Of a DNA stretch of 64,000 nucleotides, positions 58,019-64,000 are shown piece by piece. This DNA is from Rugamonas rivuli (GTDB lineage Bacteria > Pseudomonadota > Gammaproteobacteria > Burkholderiales > Burkholderiaceae_D), in assembly GCF_009380165.1 (NCBI RefSeq), contig NZ_WHUF01000004.1, forward strand, positions 62,001 through 126,000, in the 5' to 3' direction. The number at the start of each line of letters is the position of its first letter. Within the stretch, counting starts at the first letter, position 1. The notes beneath the pieces are model-generated. The model saw nothing but the letters and a program-made list of their open reading frames with translations. It had not been told where the DNA came from and ran no database searches. Made by a program: the position numbers and the translations under genes.

Positions 58019-58036
58019 TGGTTGCGGGGACAGGAT
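58019..58036. repeat. att site at the tRNA-fMet 3' end (right copy)
   Basis: 18 bases, TGGTTGCGGGGACAGGAT, identical to 41255-41272 in direct orientation. They are the complement of the tRNA 3' end including CCA and part of the T arm, the usual crossover region for tRNA-targeting integrases. Confidence 0.8.
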
Positions 58037-58095
58037 TTGAACCTGTGACCTTCGGGTTATGAGCCCGACGAGCTGCCAGACTGCTCCACCCCGCG
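58019..58095 (-). tRNA. Initiator tRNA-Met (CAT anticodon)
   Basis: 77-nt cloverleaf on the minus strand. The acceptor starts CGCGGGG with the unpaired first base typical of bacterial initiator tRNA. The anticodon stem is GGG/CCC (CGGGCTCATAACCCG) with loop CTCATAA, the hallmark of tRNA-fMet. The T arm is CAGGTTCAAATCCTG, and CCA is encoded at 58019-58021. It is intact despite serving as the integration site. Confidence 0.95.
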
Positions 58096-58268
58096 TCTGT
58101 ATGTACGTATTATAGGGCAAATCCTTACGTTAGGCAATATTAATCCTGAAATCGGCCGCGATAGCCCGAATATATGTAGTTACCTATAGGCATAGGCCAT
58201 GCCGCGCAGGCGACTATCGGTGTAAAGTAAGCACCGTGAGCCTACATAACGACTTGAGCTATCCCCCT

Positions 58269-58844
58269 ATGAAATTCTGTTCCGAATGCGCCTCCCCTGT
58301 CAGCCTGTCCATTCCGGCCGGCGACAACCGCCCGCGCTATGTATGCGGCAACTGCGCCACCATCCACTACCAGAACCCGAAAATGGTGCTGGGCTCCATC
58401 CCCGTGTGGGAAGGTGACGGTGAGTTGAAAGTCCTGCTGTGCAAACGCGCGATCGAACCGCGCCACGGCTTTTGGACGCTGCCGGCCGGCTTCATGGAAA
58501 ACAACGAGACCACCAGCGAGGCGGCCATTCGCGAAACGCAGGAAGAAGCCGGCGCCAACATCGAACTGGGCAAGCTGTTCACGCTGCTGAACGTGGCGCG
58601 CGTACACCAGGTCCACATGTTCTACCTGGCCACGCTGCTCGACCTGGACTTCGCACCCGGCGAGGAAAGCCTGGAAGTGCAGCTGTTCACCGAGGCCGAG
58701 ATCCCGTGGGACGACCTGGCCTTCCCCACCATCCGCACCACGCTGGAACTGTTCTTCGCCGACCGCGTCAAAATACGCGAGGGCGGCAGCTACGGCTTCC
58801 ACACCCAGGACATCACCCGCAACATGCGCTCGGACCTGGCGTAA
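58269..58844 (+). CDS. NUDIX hydrolase with zinc ribbon
   Basis: 191-aa protein. An N-terminal zinc ribbon (CSEC at 4-7, CGNC near 26-29) precedes the NUDIX fold, whose box G-x5-E-x7-REUxEExGU is seen in GFMENNETTSEAAIRETQEEAGANI-like sequence near 77-101. The combination suggests a nucleotide-diphosphate hydrolase of the NudC/ADP-ribose type, but the substrate is not determined. ATG 58269 starts at the zinc ribbon; a GTG at 58236 is an in-frame alternative. It is the first core gene right of the tRNA. Confidence 0.85.
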   Translation: MKFCSECASPVSLSIPAGDNRPRYVCGNCATIHYQNPKMVLGSIPVWEGDGELKVLLCKRAIEPRHGFWTLPAGFMENNETTSEAAIRETQEEAGANIELGKLFTLLNVARVHQVHMFYLATLLDLDFAPGEESLEVQLFTEAEIPWDDLAFPTIRTTLELFFADRVKIREGGSYGFHTQDITRNMRSDLA

Positions 58845-58859
58845 GGTGACGCTGTACCT

Positions 58860-59588
58860 ATGATTCCCTGGCTAGATCCCGACAGCCCCTTCCCCGACGT
58901 CGCCGAGGCGCTGACCACCGACGCGCCCGGCCTGCTGGCGGCCGGCGCCGACCTGTCGCCGCAACGGCTGCTGACGGCCTACCGCAACGGCATCTTCCCC
59001 TGGTTTTCCGAAGGCCAGCCCATCCTGTGGTGGAGCACCGATCCGCGCATGGTGTTGATGACGCAAAATTTCCGCATCTCGGACAGCCTGAAGAAAACCC
59101 TGCGCAAAGTCGAACGCGAGATGGCCAACGGCGGCCGCTGGCAAGTGCGCTTCGACACTGCCTTCGAACAGGTGATGCGCGCCTGCGCCGCGCCGCGACG
59201 CGACGGCCCCGGCACCTGGATCTCGGAAGACATCATCGCCGGCTACACCGGCCTGCACAAACTCGGCTACGCCCACTCGGCCGAGCTGTGGCTTGACGGC
59301 CAGCTGGTCGGCGGCGCCTATGGCGTCTCGATAGGCCGCATGTTCTACGGCGAATCGATGTTCGCGCGCGTCACCGACGGTTCCAAGATCGCCTTGGCTT
59401 ATCTGGTGCGCTTCCTGCGCGATCACGGCGTCGCGATGATCGATTGCCAACAGGAGACCGGCCACCTGGCCTCGCTCGGCGCGTCGCCGATACCGCGCGC
59501 GCAATTCCTGGCGCATCTGCGCAACACAATTGAATTGCCTCAGATCACCGAGTGGGAACCCATTGCACCGCTGGCTGCGGACAGTTAA
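58860..59588 (+). CDS. aat: Leucyl/phenylalanyl-tRNA-protein transferase
   Basis: 242-aa enzyme of the N-degron pathway that adds Leu or Phe to proteins with N-terminal Lys or Arg. Typical features are the start [12 protein letters not shown], the [18 protein letters not shown] block (about 42-59) and [12 protein letters not shown] near 159-170. It lies 15 nt after the NUDIX gene and 74 nt before bpt, the other Leu-transferase of the pathway. Confidence 0.95.
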   Translation: MIPWLDPDSPFPDVAEALTTDAPGLLAAGADLSPQRLLTAYRNGIFPWFSEGQPILWWSTDPRMVLMTQNFRISDSLKKTLRKVEREMANGGRWQVRFDTAFEQVMRACAAPRRDGPGTWISEDIIAGYTGLHKLGYAHSAELWLDGQLVGGAYGVSIGRMFYGESMFARVTDGSKIALAYLVRFLRDHGVAMIDCQQETGHLASLGASPIPRAQFLAHLRNTIELPQITEWEPIAPLAADS

Positions 59589-59662
59589 GCTAAAGGTGGC
59601 GAGCGCCGCTGCGAAAGTGGCGCTATCATAGGTATAAACAAACCGCCCCCGATAGGACGTGC

Positions 59663-60391
59663 ATGACGCACCTGAACGATCTCCCTTTCGCGACGCTGCA
59701 GTTTTACACCACGGCGCCCTACCCTTGCAGCTATCTGGACGCGCGCCAGGCGCGCTCGCAGGTGGCGACGCCTTCGCACCTGATCAACGCCGACGTCTAC
59801 TCCGAACTGGTCAAGAACGGCTTCCGCCGCAGCGGCATCTTTACATATCGGCCATATTGCGACGGCTGCCAGGCCTGCATCCCGGTGCGCGTGGTGGCCG
59901 ACCAGTTCGCGCCCAACCGCGGCCAGCGCCGCGCATGGAGCCGGCATGGCGACCTGATGGCGGGCGTCGCCACGCTGTCCTTCTCCGACGAGCACTACGA
60001 CCTCTACCTGCGCTACCAGAGCAAGCGCCACGCCGGCGGCGGCATGGACCAGGACAGCCGCGACCAGTACGCGCAGTTCCTGCTGCAAAGCCGCGTCAAC
60101 ACGCGCCTGGTGGAGTTCCGCGAGCCGGACGGCACGCTGCGCATGATCAGCATCATCGACGTGCTGTCGGACGGGCTGTCGTCGGTCTACACCTTCTTCG
60201 ATCCCGATGTCGAGGGCGCGTCCTACGGCACCTTCAACGTGTTGTGGCAGATCGCCCAGGCGCGCGAACTGAAGCTGCCCTATGTCTACCTGGGCTACTG
60301 GATCAAGGAAAGTCCGAAAATGTCCTACAAAACCAACTTCAAACCGCTGGAGGCGCGCATCAAGGGCGTGTGGAGCGTGCTGGACGCCTGA
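59663..60391 (+). CDS. bpt: Aspartate/glutamate leucyltransferase (arginyltransferase family)
   Basis: 242-aa ATE1-like protein. [16 protein letters not shown] near the N-terminus and the cysteine cluster [13 protein letters not shown] (about 72-84) are family hallmarks, as are [16 protein letters not shown] and the C-terminal [17 protein letters not shown]. In bacteria Bpt adds Leu to N-terminal Asp or Glu, feeding ClpS-ClpAP. It follows aat as in many betaproteobacteria and precedes pyrD by 32 nt. Confidence 0.94.
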   Translation: MTHLNDLPFATLQFYTTAPYPCSYLDARQARSQVATPSHLINADVYSELVKNGFRRSGIFTYRPYCDGCQACIPVRVVADQFAPNRGQRRAWSRHGDLMAGVATLSFSDEHYDLYLRYQSKRHAGGGMDQDSRDQYAQFLLQSRVNTRLVEFREPDGTLRMISIIDVLSDGLSSVYTFFDPDVEGASYGTFNVLWQIAQARELKLPYVYLGYWIKESPKMSYKTNFKPLEARIKGVWSVLDA

Positions 60392-60423
60392 TAAAATACG
60401 GGGAACGTCAACCTGAGCTCCCC

Positions 60424-61464
60424 ATGTCCGAAAAATTCCTGTACTCGCTGGCCCGTCCGATGTTGTTTTCGATGGACGCCGAAGCCGCACACCATTTCAC
60501 CCTTCCCGCACTCAAGCGCGCCGCCGCGCTCGGCCTGACCAAGCTGGTCAAGCAGCCCAAGGCCGATCCACGCACCGTGATGGGCATTACGTTTAAAAAC
60601 CCGGTCGGCCTGGCCGCCGGCCTGGACAAGGACGGCGCCTACATCGACGCGCTGGCCGACCTGGGCTTCGGCTCGATCGAAGTCGGCACCGTGACGCCGC
60701 GCGCGCAAGCGGGCAATCCCAAGCCGCGCATGTTCCGCCTGCCGGAAGCGAACGCCATCATCAACCGCATGGGCTTCAACAACGGCGGCGTCGACGCCTT
60801 CGTCGCCAACGTGCAGTCGTCGCGCTTCTACCAGGACAAGGCCGGCGTGCTGGGCCTGAACATCGGCAAGAACGCCGACACGCCGATCGAACGCGCCACC
60901 GACGACTACCTGCACTGCCTGGAAAAAGTCTACCCTTACGCCAGCTATGTGACGGTCAACATTTCGTCGCCGAACACCAAGAACCTGCGCCAGCTGCAAG
61001 GCGGCTCGGAACTGGACGGCCTGCTGGGCACCTTGAAGGAAGCCCAGCTGCGCCTGGCCGACCAGCACAAGCGTTACGTGCCGCTGGCCCTGAAGATCGC
61101 GCCGGACATGGATGGCGACCAGGTCAAGAACATCGCCGACGCGCTGCTGCGCCACAAGATCGACGGCGTCATCGCCACCAACACCACGCTGAGCCGCGAC
61201 GCCGTCACCGGCATGCTGCACGGCGCCGAAGCGGGCGGCTTGTCCGGTGCGCCGGTGTTCGAATTCTCCAACACCGTGATCCGTCTGCTCAAGGCCGAAC
61301 TGGGCGATGCCCTGCCCATCATCGGCGTCGGCGGCATCATGCGCGGCGCGGACGCCAAGGTCAAAATGGACTGCGGCGCGCAACTGGTGCAGCTGTACAG
61401 CGGCCTGATCTACGCAGGCCCGGCACTGGTGCGCGATTGCGCGGACGCCGTACGCGGCAAATAA
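60424..61464 (+). CDS. pyrD: Quinone-dependent dihydroorotate dehydrogenase
   Basis: 346-aa class 2 flavoenzyme of pyrimidine synthesis, peripheral to the inner membrane. The N-terminal helices (residues 1-45) contact the membrane. The FMN barrel shows [13 protein letters not shown] (about 60-72), [11 protein letters not shown], the catalytic-loop region [12 protein letters not shown] with its serine, and [16 protein letters not shown] 60424 starts the homology; the longer frame upstream overlaps bpt and is not used. Confidence 0.96.
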   Translation: MSEKFLYSLARPMLFSMDAEAAHHFTLPALKRAAALGLTKLVKQPKADPRTVMGITFKNPVGLAAGLDKDGAYIDALADLGFGSIEVGTVTPRAQAGNPKPRMFRLPEANAIINRMGFNNGGVDAFVANVQSSRFYQDKAGVLGLNIGKNADTPIERATDDYLHCLEKVYPYASYVTVNISSPNTKNLRQLQGGSELDGLLGTLKEAQLRLADQHKRYVPLALKIAPDMDGDQVKNIADALLRHKIDGVIATNTTLSRDAVTGMLHGAEAGGLSGAPVFEFSNTVIRLLKAELGDALPIIGVGGIMRGADAKVKMDCGAQLVQLYSGLIYAGPALVRDCADAVRGK

Positions 61465-61475
61465 CAGGAGCAGGC

Positions 61476-62522
61476 ATGCAGCAGACTCAACTCGGCACGA
61501 GCGACCTCAACGTCAGCAAGATCTGCCTGGGCACGATGACCTTCGGCGAGCAGAACACCGAAGCCGACGCCCACAGCCAGCTGGACTACGCGCTGGAGCG
61601 CGGCATCAACTTCATCGACACGGCGGAAATGTATCCGGTGATGCCACGCGCGGAAACGCAGGGCGCGACCGAACGCTACATCGGCAGCTGGCTGAAGAAG
61701 ACGGGCGCGCGCAGCAAGGTGGTGCTGGCCACCAAGGCCGCCGGTCCCAACGCGAACATCAGCTGGGTACGCGGCGGCAAGCAGAACTTCGACGCCGCCA
61801 ATCTGCGCGCGGCGGTCGACACCAGCCTGCAGCGGCTGCAAACCGACCATATCGATTTATACCAATTGCACTGGCCCAGCCGCAACGTGCCGATCTTCGG
61901 CGCCAGCGCCTTCAATCCCAAGCTGGAGCGCGCCAGCGTGGCGATCGAGGAAACGCTGGCCGCGTTGGGCGAGCTGATCAAGGAAGGCAAGATCGGCGCG
62001 ATCGGCGTGTCCAACGAATCGTGCTGGGGCGTGAACGAGTTCGTCAAGCAGTCCGAGATGCAGGGCCTGCCGCGCATCGCCACCATCCAGAACCTGTACA
62101 ACCTGACCGCGCGCCACTACGAAACCAGCCTGCTGGACGAGACCTGCTTCCGCGAGAACGTCAGCCTGCTGGCGTACAGCCCGCTGGCTTTCGGCCAGCT
62201 GACGGCCAAGTATCACGACAACCCGAAAGCCCACGGCCGCCTGACGCTGTTCCCGCCGACGTGGAGCCCGCGCTACCTGCGCCCGCAGGTGCTGGAAGCG
62301 GTGGCGCAATACGCGAAGCTGGCGCGCGACCACGGCATCACGCCGACGCAACTGGCGCTGGCGTGGTGCTACTCGCGCTGGTTCGTGGCCTCGACCATCA
62401 TCGGCGCCACCACGCTGGCGCAGCTGAAGGAAAACATCGACGCCTACAGTCTGCAACTGCCGCCCGAAGTGTTGGCCCAGGTCGACGCCATCCATGCCCG
62501 CATCCCCAATCCAGGCCAGTAA
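61476..62522 (+). CDS. Tas-like NADP-dependent aldo/keto reductase
   Basis: 348-aa TIM-barrel oxidoreductase close to E. coli Tas: LGTMTFGEQNTEADAHSQLDYALERG at the N-terminus, the DTAEMYPV segment with catalytic Asp and Tyr, LYQLHWPSR and the C-terminal cofactor site IIGATTLAQLKENI. CAGGAG precedes the ATG at 61476, which is 11 nt after pyrD. The physiological substrate is unknown. Confidence 0.9.
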   Translation: MQQTQLGTSDLNVSKICLGTMTFGEQNTEADAHSQLDYALERGINFIDTAEMYPVMPRAETQGATERYIGSWLKKTGARSKVVLATKAAGPNANISWVRGGKQNFDAANLRAAVDTSLQRLQTDHIDLYQLHWPSRNVPIFGASAFNPKLERASVAIEETLAALGELIKEGKIGAIGVSNESCWGVNEFVKQSEMQGLPRIATIQNLYNLTARHYETSLLDETCFRENVSLLAYSPLAFGQLTAKYHDNPKAHGRLTLFPPTWSPRYLRPQVLEAVAQYAKLARDHGITPTQLALAWCYSRWFVASTIIGATTLAQLKENIDAYSLQLPPEVLAQVDAIHARIPNPGQ

Positions 62523-62639
62523 AACAACAGTCTCCTGCACGTTATCCAAATCTTGAATATCATTAGACGTAACCATTCGTGGGCAACAAGCTTGCACACT
62601 GGTAAGCTTTCCTCATCACCAACGTAGAAAGACCGTCTA

Positions 62640-64000
62640 ATGAGCACTCGCCGCATCGCCCCCCGCATCGCCCGCCCCCTCCTGCTCAGCAGCCTGATCG
62701 CCACCGTCGTCATTCCCGCCTTCGCCCAGCAAGCCGTCGCCGACGGCGAACTGCAGTCCGTGGTCGTCACCGGGACTTACGCCAAGAACCGCCGCACCAT
62801 CGATTCCGAATCGCCGGTCGACGTCATCGGCGCCAAGGAATTGCAGGCGAGCGGTTCATCCGAACTGGCGACCGTGCTGGGGCGCCTGCTGCCGTCGATG
62901 AACTTCCCGCGCCCGTCCGGCGCCGACGCCAGCGATGCGGTGCGCCCGGCGCAGCTGCGCGGCCTGTCGCCTGACCAGACGCTGGTACTGGTCAACGGCA
63001 AGCGCCGCCACACCTCGGCGGTGGTCAACGTCAACGGCACCCAGGGCCGCGGCTCGGCGCCGGTGGACCTGAACGCGATCCCGCTGGCGGCCATCGACCA
63101 CATCGAAGTGCTGCGCGACGGCGCGGCGGCCCAGTACGGCTCCGACGCGATTGCCGGCGTGATCAACATCATCCTGAAAAAAGGCGCATCCGGCGGCGAG
63201 GCCGAAGTGGGCTTCGGCGAATACCAGAAGCGCGACGGCAAGGCTATCACCGTGCGCGGCTCCACCGGCTTCAACCTGGGCGACCAGGGCTGGGTGCGCG
63301 TGGCGCTGGAAGCGGCAGACCGCGATCCAACCAACCGCGCCGGTCCCGACCTGCGCAATCCGGCCGAACCGCGCTACGGCAAGGTCAACCAGCGCTTCGG
63401 CGATCCGGAGACCCGTCCGCGCACCGTGTTCGTCAACAGCCAGTACCGCATCAACGACGATATCGACTGGTACGCCTTCGCCAACTACGGCCAGCGCAAC
63501 ACCTCGGCCGCCGCCACCTGGCGCACCGCGCTGAACGGCTCGGCGCAGCGCACGCCGCTGTATCCGGAAGGCTTCCTGCCGCTGGAGAACAGCGAGTCGA
63601 CCGACACCTCGCTGGTGACGGGCTTGCGCGGCGAAGCGCGCGGCTGGCGTTGGGATGCCAGCCTGAACTACGGCAGCAACGAATTCCAGCTGGACCTGGA
63701 CCACACCGTCAACCAGACGCTGGGCGCCGCCAGCCCGACCCACTTCTACGCGGGCAAGCTGAAGAACACGCAGCAGCTGTTCAACTTCGACATCGCCAAG
63801 GAATATCCGGTGGCGGCCTTCAGCGGCCCGCTGACGGTGGCGCTGGGCGTCGAAGCGCGCCATGAGAAATACGAGATCGGCGCCGGCGACGAAGCATCCT
63901 ACATCGGCACCGGCGCGCAGGGCTTCTCCGGCTTCCGTCCTATCAATGCCGGCAGCAACAGCCGCCACAACGAATCGATCTACGCCAACCTGGAAGCGGA
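62640..64000 (+). CDS. TonB-dependent outer-membrane receptor, truncated by window end
   Basis: An open frame from ATG 62640 continues to the edge (about 453 residues). A signal peptide (1-30, ending AFAQQ) is followed by a TonB-box-like SVVVTGTY. The plug domain (about 45-170) shows RLLPSMNFPRPSG, RGLSPDQTLVLVNGKRRH and IEVLRDGAAAQYGSDAIAGV, and then beta-barrel strands begin. The substrate is unknown. The tonB-exbBD cluster of this window could energise it. The gene is otherwise normal up to the edge. Confidence 0.9.
   Translation, partial: MSTRRIAPRIARPLLLSSLIATVVIPAFAQQAVADGELQSVVVTGTYAKNRRTIDSESPVDVIGAKELQASGSSELATVLGRLLPSMNFPRPSGADASDAVRPAQLRGLSPDQTLVLVNGKRRHTSAVVNVNGTQGRGSAPVDLNAIPLAAIDHIEVLRDGAAAQYGSDAIAGVINIILKKGASGGEAEVGFGEYQKRDGKAITVRGSTGFNLGDQGWVRVALEAADRDPTNRAGPDLRNPAEPRYGKVNQRFGDPETRPRTVFVNSQYRINDDIDWYAFANYGQRNTSAAATWRTALNGSAQRTPLYPEGFLPLENSESTDTSLVTGLRGEARGWRWDASLNYGSNEFQLDLDHTVNQTLGAASPTHFYAGKLKNTQQLFNFDIAKEYPVAAFSGPLTVALGVEARHEKYEIGAGDEASYIGTGAQGFSGFRPINAGSNSRHNESIYANLEA

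Larger units (their letters stand above)
41255..58036. mobile_element. Genomic island inserted at tRNA-fMet (younger element)
   Basis: The segment lies between 18-bp direct repeats of the tRNA-fMet 3' end and has a tyrosine integrase reading away from the tRNA at its right end. Its cargo includes regulators, small exported proteins, a second integrase, restriction-type methyltransferases, vsr and a defence-like cassette. It is about 16.8 kb. Codon choice and protein types differ from the housekeeping genes on both sides. No replication, conjugation or capsid genes are seen, so it probably needs help to move or is immobile. Confidence 0.75.

Noticed and set aside
57941..58120. Upstream extension of the island integrase through the tRNA gene
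   Set aside because: These codons are the terminator and tRNA-fMet; the remnant at 41177 shows that the true start aligns with 57940.

Overview
The window is a chromosomal segment of a high-GC betaproteobacterium. It most likely belongs to the Oxalobacteraceae (Duganella, Janthinobacterium, Massilia or Rugamonas). The evidence is a complete CqsA-type quorum-sensing locus of the Janthinobacterium JQS kind, the betaproteobacterial order ribF-ileS-lspA-coaBC-dut, a TonB-ExbB-ExbD-ExbD-TPR cluster, a PEP-CTERM protein and the aat-bpt-pyrD order. The genus is an inference; no rRNA is present.

Core chromosome, left part (1-36486). At the edge lie a DeoR-type regulator and an MFS transporter, then rmuC with a fused acyl-CoA transferase. 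Next come a truncated globin and jqsA, which is divergent from jqsS-jqsR. A large FtsX-type permease and an adenine deaminase-like gene follow. Then come the stress module prkA-yeaH-spoVR, the TonB energy-transduction operon, and the housekeeping block ribF-ileS-lspA-coaBC-dut. After that is a run of small functions: a degenerate M48-like lipoprotein, XdhC, an EamA transporter overlapping an AlkA-type glycosylase, a methyltransferase overlapping an AccD paralogue, a MerR regulator and a DUF29 protein.

Accessory region (about 36490-58018). It is built at the 3' end of the initiator tRNA gene (58019-58095, minus strand). An 18-bp copy of the tRNA 3' end lies at 41255-41272. Next to both copies are the same parts in the same order: att, a rho-independent terminator, and the start of a minus-strand tyrosine integrase. 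At 41082-41177 only the first 31 codons of that integrase survive, while at 56399-57940 it is intact. I infer two successive insertions. The older, decayed one (about 36.5-41.27 kb) holds an Hcp remnant, a frameshifted DUF4145 gene, a muramidase-like protein, a coiled-coil lipoprotein and a zinc protease. The younger one (41.27-58.02 kb) holds a hidden vsr gene and a C5-methyltransferase fragment, a PEP-CTERM protein, AraC and XRE regulators, small membrane and lipoprotein genes, and a second integrase with an AlpA-like HTH.

The younger island ends in a defence-like cassette (49920-56402). A C5 DNA methyltransferase and a RloC/PrrC-like AAA_13 ATPase, with a zinc hook and a candidate anticodon-nuclease triad, lie in one uninterrupted reading frame. 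Divergent from them are an unknown 206-aa protein and a KAP-type P-loop NTPase. This is the best candidate here for an undescribed system; its function is inferred, not shown.

Core chromosome, right part (58097-64000). A NUDIX hydrolase, aat, bpt, pyrD and a Tas-like aldo/keto reductase are followed by a TonB-dependent receptor that runs off the window and would be a client of the TonB system at 18-20 kb.
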